In this document: piece by piece, positions 1 to 8,355 of the stretch
Position numbering within the stretch: position 1 is the first letter of the stretch
How the letters are laid out: each line of letters opens with the position of its first letter
DNA from: Aliitabrizicola sp041905595
GTDB taxonomy: Bacteria > Pseudomonadota > Alphaproteobacteria > Rhodobacterales > Rhodobacteraceae
Assembly (NCBI GenBank): GCA_041905595.1
Contig: JAYRKT010000023.1
Span: 5,805 to 69,804, forward strand
Direction: 5' to 3'
DNA length: 64,000 nucleotides
Made by a program: the position numbers and the translations under genes
Notes under the pieces: generated by a model
The model's database searches: none
Told to the model about the DNA's origin: nothing
The model's input: the letters and a program-made list of their open reading frames with translations, nothing else

Positions 1-654
1 CCACCAGACGAAGTCGCGGCCACGGTATGCGCGCGGCGGACGGTCGTGCGGACCGACCGAAAGATAGACCTTTCGACCGGCCTGCATCAGCTCGTCGGCA
101 ATCTGGGCGCCCGACGATCCCGCGCCGACCACCAGAACGGCCCCTTCGGGCAACTGCGCGGGATTGCGATAGGCATTGGAATGGATCTGCATCACCCCCG
201 CCCCTTCCGGGACAATAGGGGGGATGATGGGCTTTTGGAACGGCCCGGTCGCGGCGACGATCCGGCGAGCCTGGATCGGACCTTCCGAAGTCTGGACGGA
301 GAAGCCAGGACCGCTGTTGTTGCGCAGCACCGAGGTTACCTCGATTCCGCAGCGGATCGGCGTGCCGGTCTTTTCGGCGTAGGCGACAAAATAGTCCGCG
401 ATCGCCTCCTTGGGCGCGAAGGCATCCGCGGGGGCGCCGGTGAAATCGAAATCGGGAAAGCGGTCGTGCCAGGACGGGCCGTTCGCCACCAGAGAGTCCC
501 ACCGTTCCGACCGCCAGCGTTCGGCGATGCGGGCGCGTTCCAGCACCAGATGCGGGATACCCTTCTGCGTCAGGTGCGCGCTCATCGCCAGACCGGCCTG
601 CCCGCCGCCGACGACAAGCGTGTCAATCATTTCAACAGGCAACTCAGCCGGCAT
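1..654 (-). CDS. NAD(P)/FAD-dependent monooxygenase (FMO/CzcO-like), 3' end cut by window edge
   Basis: The first 218 residues are visible and the gene runs off the left edge. A Rossmann FAD-binding motif GGGQAG lies at residues 16-21 near the N-terminus. An ATGPFQKP strand follows in the middle, and a second nucleotide-binding motif GAGSSG, expected for NADPH, lies near residue 180. This two-dinucleotide layout is that of flavin-containing monooxygenases and the CzcO/YczJ oxidoreductases. The start is the ATG at 652-654; an in-frame ATG at 628-630 is an alternative that would still keep the first motif. The gene diverges from the cupin gene across about 200 bp. The substrate cannot be told from the visible part. 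Confidence 0.85.
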   Translation of the reverse strand, partial: MPAELPVEMIDTLVVGGGQAGLAMSAHLTQKGIPHLVLERARIAERWRSERWDSLVANGPSWHDRFPDFDFTGAPADAFAPKEAIADYFVAYAEKTGTPIRCGIEVTSVLRNNSGPGFSVQTSEGPIQARRIVAATGPFQKPIIPPIVPEGAGVMQIHSNAYRNPAQLPEGAVLVVGAGSSGAQIADELMQAGRKVYLSVGPHDRPPRAYRGRDFVWW

Positions 655-855
655 GTCGGGGTCCTTCCGTTTCAGATGTCAGTCCTGCCTCGGGTGCCGC
701 CCTGTCTGGCAGCACCCCAAGGGGCCATAAAGCAGCGTTTCACTCATTGATGATTAGCCTGCGCCTATCCATTCCAGCGCAGGTCCCCCCGGGACCCGCG
801 TTGCCTCGCATCCGTTTGTCTGAGAACATCGGAGGCAAAGAGAAGGGGGACACCG

Positions 856-1521
856 ATGCGCGCACAGGCCCAACCACATGTCCATATCGACGACGAGCGT
901 TTCCGCGTCACGGAATGGCGTTTTGCCCCCGGGGCCGAGACCGGCTGGCACCGGCATGGCCATGATTATGTGATCGTGCCGCTGACCGACGGCACCCTTG
1001 CCCTCGATCTTCCGGCCGGGCAGCAGGCGCAGGCGCAGCTGACGCAGGGGGTCCCCTATTCCCGCCGTGAGGGGGTGGAGCACAACGTCATCAATGCCTC
1101 GACCACCTCGCCACTCGCCTTTCTCGAGGTTGAGGTGGTGGATGACGAAGTCGCGCACCGTCGCCTCGCCACGATGCAGCGGCTTATGGACGCCTTCAAT
1201 GCCCGGGATGTGGATGGGTTGATGGCCTGCATGGCCGAGGACTGCGCCTTTCATGCCTCGGCGGGGAAAGAGGTAGCGGGCACGATCCACCGCGGCCGCG
1301 CCGCAGTTCGTGCCGCTTACGGCGCAGTCTTCGATACTTTCGTTGAAGCCGCCTGGACCGAGGGCAGGAACGTGGTCGCCGGCGAGACAGGGCTGTCGAA
1401 CTGGCGGTTCATCGGAAAGACGCGCGAAGGCCAGCGCGTCGATGTGCATGGCTGCGACATCTTCCGCTTCGACGGCGATCTGATCGCGCTCAAGGACAGT
1501 TATCGCAAGTCGCGCGGCTGA
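856..1521 (+). CDS. Cupin domain fused to SnoaL-like (NTF2 fold) domain protein
   Basis: This 221-residue protein joins two small folds. Residues 10-100 are a cupin: the metal-site motif has His32, His34 and His36, and a second conserved His follows in GVEHNV. Residues 105-221 resemble the SnoaL/polyketide-cyclase NTF2-like fold, beginning with an RLMDAFNARD helix typical of that family. A GGGGGA ribosome-binding stretch precedes the ATG. Such proteins are usually small-molecule binding or isomerase-type enzymes, but the function of this one is unknown. It converges on the liv substrate-binding gene, from which it is separated by a hairpin. Confidence 0.8.
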   Translation: MRAQAQPHVHIDDERFRVTEWRFAPGAETGWHRHGHDYVIVPLTDGTLALDLPAGQQAQAQLTQGVPYSRREGVEHNVINASTTSPLAFLEVEVVDDEVAHRRLATMQRLMDAFNARDVDGLMACMAEDCAFHASAGKEVAGTIHRGRAAVRAAYGAVFDTFVEAAWTEGRNVVAGETGLSNWRFIGKTREGQRVDVHGCDIFRFDGDLIALKDSYRKSRG

Positions 1522-1543
1522 CCGGCCTTCCGGCCCGGGAAAT

Positions 1544-1570
1544 CCGGCCGCCCCCGAACAGGGCGGCCGG
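1544..1570. terminator. Bidirectional hairpin between convergent genes
   Basis: A perfect 10-bp stem, CCGGCCGCCC paired with GGGCGGCCGG, closes a 7-nt loop. It lies between the 3' ends of the cupin gene and livJ. There is no clear T-run on either side, so it may act as a weak or bidirectional terminator. Confidence 0.6.
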
Positions 1571-1587
1571 AGAGGTCATTCAAGCCG

Positions 1588-2769
1588 TCACTTCATCAGG
1601 TCGGCGACGGGGATGGGCTTCGAGATCGTCCACTGGTCCACCACGGCCGGCTTGCCGGCATTGGTCTCGACGATCAGGTAGCGCGCCTGGTTCTGGTGGT
1701 GCAGTTCGCTGGTGAAGGTGCGCGGCCCGAACAGCGTCGGCTCGTCCTTCATCTTCTCAAGCTCGGCCACGACAGCATCGGCGTCGGTCGTGCCTGCCCG
1801 TTCGACCGCCTTCGACCAGACATCGATCATCACGTAGCCGGGATAGACATACTGGGTCGACGGATCGCCGCCGGTCGCTTCCTTGTACTTGGCATTGAAA
1901 GCGGTGACATCGGGGTTCGGGTCATCGCCATAGATCGAGCCCTGAACCGGGACGTAGAAGTTCGACAGGTCCGGCACTGCCGACAGCCAGTAGGATCCGT
2001 CCACGCCCGAGCCGTTCAGGATCATCGAGTTGATGCCGGCGGCCCGGATCTGCTTGATGGCCGAAACCGCGCCCGGCATCATCGTGCAGAGCATGATTGC
2101 GTCCGGCTCCTGCGGCAGCGACTTGATCCGGGTGATCTGCGCGGCGATCGAGGCATCCTCGTTCAGGAAAGTATCCTCGCCGACCAGCTTCGCCTCGGCC
2201 AGTTGCGGCAGCATCCAGTCGAAGCCGTCGCAGATGCCCTTGTTATACTCGGTCCAAGTGTCGAGCAGACGGTAGAAGGTCCGGGCATTCTTCTTGTTGT
2301 AGGCCCATTCCGCCATGGTCGCGCCCTGCACGGCCGCCAGCACGGACGCCGAGAAGGAATGCGGGCCGACACCCTGGATGCCGGCCTTGATCGATTCCGC
2401 GCAGAGGAAGAACGACACGAGGCCCGAGCTTTCGGCGGCAAGCGCGGCCGGCGAGCCGAAATCGTAGTCGCAGGACACCACCACGAGGTCAGCCCCCTCG
2501 TCGATCACCGAAAGCCCGGCTTTCGCCCCTTCGGCGCGGTCGGTCTTGGTATCGGCATTCACAACCTCGATCTGCTTGCCCAGCACGCCGCCGGCATCGT
2601 TGATCTCCTTGATGCGGATCATCGCGGCATCTTGGGCGGGCTTGTCATAGGCCTGCATGAAGCCGGTCTCGGCCGTGGCAAAGCCCACGACGATCTTGTC
2701 GTCATCCGCAAGAACCGGCGCGGCCAGACAGGTCGAGGCGGCAAGGACTGTTAGAAGAAGTCGTTTCAT
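1588..2769 (-). CDS. Branched-chain amino acid-type ABC transporter substrate-binding protein
   Basis: This 393-residue periplasmic binding protein is of the Peripla_BP_6/LivJ type. It begins with a cleavable signal peptide, MKRLLLTVLAASTCLAAPVLA, followed by DDDKIVVGF, the usual first strand of the mature domain. The ATG at 2767-2769 is preceded by a GGAGACC ribosome-binding site; a longer in-frame extension upstream would bury the signal peptide and is not favoured. It is the last gene of the hyuB-hyuA-livGFHM operon. Because of that linkage its ligand is more likely a cyclic amide, hydantoin, pyroglutamate or related compound than leucine. This specificity is inferred from context only. 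Confidence 0.85.
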   Translation of the reverse strand: MKRLLLTVLAASTCLAAPVLADDDKIVVGFATAETGFMQAYDKPAQDAAMIRIKEINDAGGVLGKQIEVVNADTKTDRAEGAKAGLSVIDEGADLVVVSCDYDFGSPAALAAESSGLVSFFLCAESIKAGIQGVGPHSFSASVLAAVQGATMAEWAYNKKNARTFYRLLDTWTEYNKGICDGFDWMLPQLAEAKLVGEDTFLNEDASIAAQITRIKSLPQEPDAIMLCTMMPGAVSAIKQIRAAGINSMILNGSGVDGSYWLSAVPDLSNFYVPVQGSIYGDDPNPDVTAFNAKYKEATGGDPSTQYVYPGYVMIDVWSKAVERAGTTDADAVVAELEKMKDEPTLFGPRTFTSELHHQNQARYLIVETNAGKPAVVDQWTISKPIPVADLMK

Positions 2770-2806
2770 CTTTCTGGTCTCCTTGTTGGGTCTTCTTGTT
2801 GCTCGG

Positions 2807-3856
2807 TCAGTTGTTGGGGCCTTCATGGCCCGGCCTGCCCGATCGTGTACGCGGCAGGGTCAGTTCGCGGTTGCCCATGATCCCGGCGGGCCGGAACATG
2901 AGGATGAGGATCATCACGGCGCCGAGGGCGATCTCCTGCACGCCGCCCGGCAGGGCAAAGGTCGAGGTGCCGATCTTCACCCCGGCCTCGAGCCAGCGCA
3001 GGACCTGGATGAGCGTCGACAGGATCAGGACGCCAAGGACTGCGCCGGACAGCGATCCCATCCCCCCGACCACCAGCATCGACAGCGTGATGAAGGTGAG
3101 GCCGAGGTAGAATGTGTCGGGCGTGACGATCCCGATCGAGTTGGCGTAAAGCGCGCCGCCCATGCCCATGATCGCGCCCGAGACGACGAAGGCGATCAGG
3201 CGCATCCGGGGGATATCGACGCCCGAGGCGGCTGCGGCCGTTGGCTCGTCCCGCGCGGCGCGCAAGGCTAGGCCATAGCGCGAGATCCCGTAGGCCCAGG
3301 CGACGACCACGGCCAGGATCGCGGCGATCAGGTAGGGCCAGACCGACCGGACGATTGGGATGCCGACGACCGACGAGGTGGCGGCGGTGACGCTTTCCCA
3401 GTTCGAGTAGATCGAGTTGACCATGGCCAGCATCGCAAAGGTGGCGATCGAGGCCGCGATGCCCGACAGCCGCATCAGCACCGCCCCGAAGATCAACGCC
3501 CAGAGTGCCGCCCAGCCCGCCCCGACAGCGGCGGCGGCCCAGTAAGGGATCTCGGTCTGCATCAGCCAGTCGGGCAGGCCGGGCATCGAGGTGGCCTTGA
3601 GCATCGGCTTGATCGTCGTCCAGGCGGCGACATAGCCGCCGAGGCAGGCGAATGCCGTGTGTCCAAAGCTGATGACGCCCGAATTGCCGATGAAGACCCA
3701 GAGGCCCACGACGAAGATCACTTTGAGGAAGATGTCGATGATCGTCTGGTTGAAGGGCTTCGATCCGGCGGCCCAGGCGACCAGCGCGAAGGCGACCAGT
3801 AGGAGGCTCAGAAGGATCGGCGTAGCGATCGAGCGGCGGATGACGGAGCGGGCCAT
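2807..3856 (-). CDS. livM: Branched-chain amino acid-type ABC transporter permease (LivM family)
   Basis: This hydrophobic protein of 349 residues has about ten membrane spans. It shows the LivM pattern ANSIGIVTPDTF and the cytoplasmic coupling region near GLALRAARDEPTAA, which contacts the ATPase. The chosen ATG at 3854-3856 lies 1 nt after the stop codon of livH, which suggests coupled translation. It forms the inner-membrane channel with LivH. The family name is secure; the substrate is not. Confidence 0.88.
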   Translation of the reverse strand: MARSVIRRSIATPILLSLLLVAFALVAWAAGSKPFNQTIIDIFLKVIFVVGLWVFIGNSGVISFGHTAFACLGGYVAAWTTIKPMLKATSMPGLPDWLMQTEIPYWAAAAVGAGWAALWALIFGAVLMRLSGIAASIATFAMLAMVNSIYSNWESVTAATSSVVGIPIVRSVWPYLIAAILAVVVAWAYGISRYGLALRAARDEPTAAAASGVDIPRMRLIAFVVSGAIMGMGGALYANSIGIVTPDTFYLGLTFITLSMLVVGGMGSLSGAVLGVLILSTLIQVLRWLEAGVKIGTSTFALPGGVQEIALGAVMILILMFRPAGIMGNRELTLPRTRSGRPGHEGPNN

Positions 3857-3857
3857 G

Positions 3858-4772
3858 TCAGACACGCTCCTTGGTGCCGCGGGCCGCAAGGATGCCCTGC
3901 GGCCGGAAGATCAGGACAAGGATCACCGCGGCATAGACAAAGGCATCGCGGAAGGCGCGGGCATCGGGCGGCAAGATAACCTGCATCACCGTCGCGACCG
4001 CGCCGATCAGGAAACCGGCCAGAACTGCGCCCGGCAGGCTGCCCATGCCGCCGATGACCGTGGCGATGAAGGCCATCAGCATGACATTCGCGCCCATCAT
4101 GATGTTGGCGGTCCCAGTTTGGCTGCCGAGGATCAGCGCGATCGCCGCGGCAAGCGCGCCCGACAGCGCGAAGGCGCCCATGATCACCCGGTTGGCCCGC
4201 ACACCCAGCATCCGCGCCATCGTAAAGTTCTCGGCCGCCGCCCGCATCTCCAGCCCAAAGCGCGTGCGACGCAGGAAGGCGGTCAGCCCGAACAGGACGG
4301 CGATGGTAACGAGGATGGTGATCAGTTGAAGCAGCGGGATGCGCGCGCCAAGGATCTCGACCGGCTGGGACAGCTCGGGCAGCAGCGAGATGCTCTTCGG
4401 CCTCGACGAGAAGAGCATCAGCAGGAAGTAGCGGATGACGAAGCCCAGAGCGAAGGAGGCGATCATCATCGTCGCCGGGTTGGCACGGCGGAACCTCCGG
4501 AACACCAGCAGTTCGGACAACACCGAAAGTCCCGCGCCGATGGCAAGGACGAAGGGGATGAGCAGGAACCACGGCAGGTTTCCGGCAAAGACGATGGCCA
4601 CCGCATCGACCGAAGGCCACAGCAGCGCGAAAACGCAAAAGGCGATCACGTCGCCATGTGCGAAGTTCACCAGCCGCATCACGCCGAAGATCAGGGCGAT
4701 CCCGAGGGCACCGAGGGCGTAGAGCGATCCTAAAGAAAGCGCGTCGAAGACGACCTGAAGAAGCGATCCCAT
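3858..4772 (-). CDS. livH: Branched-chain amino acid-type ABC transporter permease (LivH family)
   Basis: This 304-residue membrane protein carries the LivH hallmarks: the early GSLYALGALGIALIFGVMR segment, the NFAHGD motif, and the coupling helix around RFGLEMRAAAEN. It pairs with LivM. Its ATG overlaps the stop of livF (shared bases 4772-4774), part of the ATGA-coupled chain of this operon. Confidence 0.88.
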   Translation of the reverse strand: MGSLLQVVFDALSLGSLYALGALGIALIFGVMRLVNFAHGDVIAFCVFALLWPSVDAVAIVFAGNLPWFLLIPFVLAIGAGLSVLSELLVFRRFRRANPATMMIASFALGFVIRYFLLMLFSSRPKSISLLPELSQPVEILGARIPLLQLITILVTIAVLFGLTAFLRRTRFGLEMRAAAENFTMARMLGVRANRVIMGAFALSGALAAAIALILGSQTGTANIMMGANVMLMAFIATVIGGMGSLPGAVLAGFLIGAVATVMQVILPPDARAFRDAFVYAAVILVLIFRPQGILAARGTKERV

Positions 4773-5506
4773 CAGTGGTCTCCGTAGCCGAAATAGGCGG
4801 CCTGCATCGCCTCGGACTGGCCGAGGGCGCGGGCGTCGCCGTCCAGAAGGATCTCGCCGCCGCGCATCAGCATCATCCGCCCGCCGACCATCATCGCGCG
4901 GGTCGAGGATTGCTCGACGATGAGAAGAGTCAACTTGCGCTCGGCGCGCAATGCGATCAGTCGTTCATAAACCTGATCGGTGATGTTCGGAGCAAGACCG
5001 AGCGAGGGTTCGTCGATGGCGACGAGCCGCGGATGCGCCATCAGCGCCCGCCCGATCACCAGCATCTGCTGCTGACCGCCGGACAGGAGGCCCGCCTGCG
5101 CATGGCGGCGGTCCTTCAGGATCGGGAAGGTGGCATAGACCGCTTCCAGTTCGCTCACCGCCCGGGCGCGCCAGTTGCGTTCCCGCGCATGCATGCCCGT
5201 CCCGACCATCAGGTTCTCTTCGATGGTGAGCGAGCCGAAAACCTCACGCCCCTCGGGCACCATCGACAGGCCGAGGCGGGCGATGTCCTCGGGGGCCTGC
5301 CCGGTAATGTCGTGGTCGGCAAAGTCGATCCGGCCGCCCGCCGGGGCGACGACCCCGGCAATGGCCCGCAGGAGCGAGGATTTCCCGGCCCCGTTCGGCC
5401 CGGTGATGAACAGGATCTCGCCTTCGGTGAGCGAGAAGCTGACGCCACGCACCGCCGTCAGCCGGCCATAGCGCACCTGCACATTAGAGAGCGTCAGAAG
5501 GCTCAT
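4772..5506 (-). CDS. livF: Branched-chain amino acid-type ABC transporter ATP-binding protein (LivF family)
   Basis: This 244-residue ATPase has Walker A GPNGAGKSS, the ABC signature LSGGQQQML and a Walker B ending IDEPSLGL, as in LivF proteins. Start at MSLLTLSNVQVRYG (ATG at 5504-5506), overlapping the livG stop codon by 4 nt. It powers the importer as a heterodimer with LivG. Confidence 0.88.
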   Translation of the reverse strand: MSLLTLSNVQVRYGRLTAVRGVSFSLTEGEILFITGPNGAGKSSLLRAIAGVVAPAGGRIDFADHDITGQAPEDIARLGLSMVPEGREVFGSLTIEENLMVGTGMHARERNWRARAVSELEAVYATFPILKDRRHAQAGLLSGGQQQMLVIGRALMAHPRLVAIDEPSLGLAPNITDQVYERLIALRAERKLTLLIVEQSSTRAMMVGGRMMLMRGGEILLDGDARALGQSEAMQAAYFGYGDH

Positions 5507-6255
5507 GTCTCGACCTCCAGCACGGGAAGGTCGGTGTCGGCGGCGGTGCCCATATACGCGTGGCGCACCTTCTCGCTGTCGCGGATGGCGGCAGGCGCGC
5601 CGGTCTCGATCACGGCCCCTGAATCGAGCACGACGATGTGGTCGCACAGGCCCAGCACGAGGCCGACATTGTGCTCGATCAACAGCACGCCGCAGCCCAG
5701 TTCCCCGGCGATGCGCCGGATCAGGGCCGAAAGCTCGGCGGCCTCCGGCGCGCTCATCCCGGCCGCCGGTTCGTCGAGCAGCAGGAAGCCGGGGCGCCCC
5801 ATCAGCGCGCGACCAATGGCGACGCGGCGTTCGTCGGTATAGGGCAGCGTCCCGGCGATGCGCCCCGCGAGCGGCGCGATGCCGACCCAGTCGAGCATCG
5901 CCTCCGCCTCGGCGATCGCGGTGGCGCGCGACTTGCCAAGACCGACGCCAGTCACCTCGAGGTTGTCGATCACCGTCAGGTCCCGGAACAACCGCCCACC
6001 CTGGAAGGTGCGGGCGATGCCGCGCTGGCGCAAGCGGTGCGGCTCCAGGCCGGACAGGGACTGCCCGTCCAGACGGACAGACCCCTCGGTTGCGGCCTGG
6101 AACCCGGTCAGCACGTTGACAAGGGTGGTCTTGCCCGCACCGTTCGGCCCGATGAGGCCCACGATCTGGCCGGAGGTCACCGTCAGGTCCACGCCTGACA
6201 GCGCCTTCAGCCCGGCAAAGGCGACCGATACCTTGTCAGCGGCAAGTTCGCTCAT
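5503..6255 (-). CDS. livG: Branched-chain amino acid-type ABC transporter ATP-binding protein (LivG family)
   Basis: This 250-residue ATPase has Walker A GPNGAGKTT and Walker B LLLDEPAAGM. The ABC signature is degenerate, LPYTDERRVAIGRAL, in place of LSGGQ. LivG proteins normally have YGxxRR here, so the shift is a family trait, although the TDE variant is less common. The start codon overlaps the hyuA stop by 4 nt. LivF and LivG form the nucleotide-binding pair, so the importer is complete: binding protein, two permeases and two ATPases. Confidence 0.88.
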   Translation of the reverse strand: MSELAADKVSVAFAGLKALSGVDLTVTSGQIVGLIGPNGAGKTTLVNVLTGFQAATEGSVRLDGQSLSGLEPHRLRQRGIARTFQGGRLFRDLTVIDNLEVTGVGLGKSRATAIAEAEAMLDWVGIAPLAGRIAGTLPYTDERRVAIGRALMGRPGFLLLDEPAAGMSAPEAAELSALIRRIAGELGCGVLLIEHNVGLVLGLCDHIVVLDSGAVIETGAPAAIRDSEKVRHAYMGTAADTDLPVLEVET

Positions 6256-8342
6256 TTCGCTCCCTTCTTGTCGCGGGTGATGAGGTAGGAGCCGCTGGCA
6301 TCCAGCCGCGCGGTCCAGCCCGGTTCGATCACGATGGTGGTGGTGATTTCCTCGATCACCGCAGGCCCCTTGATCGTCGCCCCGGCGCCAAGCGGTGTGC
6401 CGTCATAGATCGGGGTCTTCACGCGCTTGCCGTCGGCCGAGAAGACCGCGTCGCGATACCCCTTCAGCGCCTTGGCGGGGGCGGCGCCCTTGCCGATCGT
6501 CATGCGCGATGGCTTGTCGACCACGCCGTAAAGCGTGCTTTCGATGTTGACCACCTCGACTGTCGAGTTGGGCTCGGCATAGGTGTAGAGTTCCTTGTGA
6601 CGCTTGTGGAAGGCGTCCTTGATCTTGCCTATCGACTTCGCGTCGACCTTGAAGGTGCCGATCTCGACCGTGCACTCGTGCACCTGCCCGACATACCGCA
6701 TGTCGAGGCTGCGCCTGATCACGATGTCCTTGCCCTTGAATCCGTCGGACTTGAGATGGCCGACCCCCTGCGCCTCGATCTCGGCGAAGAGTTCGTCGAT
6801 CCGGGCATAGGCCGCCTCGTTGTCGAGCCGCAAAGGCGCGGTGGCCATGTAGTTGTACTTCACGTCGCTGATGATCTGGCCGAAGGCGCAAAGGCCCGAG
6901 GCCAGTTTCGGCAGCACGATCGTGTCGATCCCGATCGCGTCGGCCAGCGCAGTGATATGCGCGGCCGTCGCCCCGCCCGCCCCGACCAGCACGAAGTCGC
7001 GCGGGTCATAGCCGCGCTCCACAGTGACGCGGCGGATGCCGTTCACCATGTTGGCGTTGACGATGGTGAACATGCCGTAGGCGGCCCGCTCGACGCTCAT
7101 CTTCAGCGGCTCGGCAAGGTGGGTCTTGATCGCCTCTCGCGCCTTTGCGGCGTCAAGGGGAAGGCGGCCGCCAACCAGACCATCGGGGTTGAGGTAGCCG
7201 AGGACGAGGTTCGCATCGCTCACCGTCGGGAGCTTCCCGCCCTGCCCGTAGCAGGCCGGTCCGGGGTCGGAACCCGCCGATTGCGGCCCCATCTGCATCA
7301 GCCCCATCTCGTCGATCCAGCCGATCGAGCCGCCCCCTGCGCCAAGCGTTTCCACCTGGATCATCGGCACGCCGATCCGGTAGCGCAGGAAGTCGATGTT
7401 CTTGTTGATGTTGGTCGAGCCGTCCTTGGTCAGCGTGATGTCGAACGAAGTTCCGCCCATGTCGACGGTGATCACGTCCTTTTTGCCGAAGGGTTCGCAG
7501 ACATACTGCCCCGCCGCCGGCGCCGAGGCGGGGCCGGAGTTGATGGCATAGACCGAGCGGTCGGTCATCGCCTGCCCGATCGCCAACCCGCCGTTGGATT
7601 GGTAGTAGCGCACCGGCTGCTTCGCGCCGAGCGAGCGGAAATAGGCATCCACCGCATCGACATAGCGCTTCATGATCGGGGCGAGATAGGCGTTCACCAC
7701 CGCGGTCGAGGTGCGGGTGTATTCGCGGACCTGCGGGTAAAGCTCAGACCCGACCGTCAGGATCACGCCCGGCATCATTTCGCGCACGATCTCCGCCGCG
7801 CGGCGTTCATGCTCGGGCCGCAGGACCGACCAGACGAAGCTGATCGCCACCGTATCAACTCCCTCGGCCTTGAAGGTCTCGCAGGCGGCGCGGACATCGG
7901 CCTCGGTCAGCGGCTCGCGGATGGTGCCGTCAGACAGGACACGCTCGCGGACGCCCCGGCGCAGGTAGCGCGGCACCAGCATGGTCGCCGGCGGATATTC
8001 CGGGTCGTAGCGATAGCCGTCCTCCTTGTGGCCAAGGCGGATTTCCAGGCTGTCCTCGTGGCCCGCGGTGCAGATCAGGCCGGTCTTGGCGCCCTTCAGC
8101 TGGATCAGGGCGTTCAGCCCCACGGTGGTGCCGTTGATGCAGAGGTCGCAGTTGGACACCACCTCTTCGGCGCTGACGCCCAGTTCCTCGGAGATGAGGG
8201 CCAGCCCATTGCGGATCGCCAGCGTCGGGTCCTGCGGGGTGGAAAGTGCCTTGAACAGGCGGACCTGCCCGGATTTGTCGGCCAGCACGAAGTCGGTGAA
8301 GGTGCCGCCCGCGTCGATGCCCAGTCGGTAATCGGATTTCAT
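6252..8342 (-). CDS. hyuA: Hydantoinase/oxoprolinase subunit A (ATP-dependent)
   Basis: This 696-residue protein begins YRLGIDAGGTFTDFVLAD, the phosphate-binding loop of the ASKHA-fold hydantoinase A family, and contains a second ATP-site element VDMGGTSFDI. The length is typical for HyuA, about 690-710. With HyuB it hydrolyses a cyclic amide bond at the cost of ATP. Characterised relatives act on N-methylhydantoin, 5-oxoproline or caprolactam, and sequence reading alone cannot choose among them. The gene lies 13 nt after hyuB and is coupled to livG by an ATGA overlap, so import and ring opening are probably co-expressed. Creatinase and sarcosine oxidation genes elsewhere in the window make N-methylhydantoin, from creatinine, a reasonable candidate. 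Confidence 0.88.
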   Translation of the reverse strand: MKSDYRLGIDAGGTFTDFVLADKSGQVRLFKALSTPQDPTLAIRNGLALISEELGVSAEEVVSNCDLCINGTTVGLNALIQLKGAKTGLICTAGHEDSLEIRLGHKEDGYRYDPEYPPATMLVPRYLRRGVRERVLSDGTIREPLTEADVRAACETFKAEGVDTVAISFVWSVLRPEHERRAAEIVREMMPGVILTVGSELYPQVREYTRTSTAVVNAYLAPIMKRYVDAVDAYFRSLGAKQPVRYYQSNGGLAIGQAMTDRSVYAINSGPASAPAAGQYVCEPFGKKDVITVDMGGTSFDITLTKDGSTNINKNIDFLRYRIGVPMIQVETLGAGGGSIGWIDEMGLMQMGPQSAGSDPGPACYGQGGKLPTVSDANLVLGYLNPDGLVGGRLPLDAAKAREAIKTHLAEPLKMSVERAAYGMFTIVNANMVNGIRRVTVERGYDPRDFVLVGAGGATAAHITALADAIGIDTIVLPKLASGLCAFGQIISDVKYNYMATAPLRLDNEAAYARIDELFAEIEAQGVGHLKSDGFKGKDIVIRRSLDMRYVGQVHECTVEIGTFKVDAKSIGKIKDAFHKRHKELYTYAEPNSTVEVVNIESTLYGVVDKPSRMTIGKGAAPAKALKGYRDAVFSADGKRVKTPIYDGTPLGAGATIKGPAVIEEITTTIVIEPGWTARLDASGSYLITRDKKGAK

Positions 8343-8355
8343 CGCGCGTCCCCCC

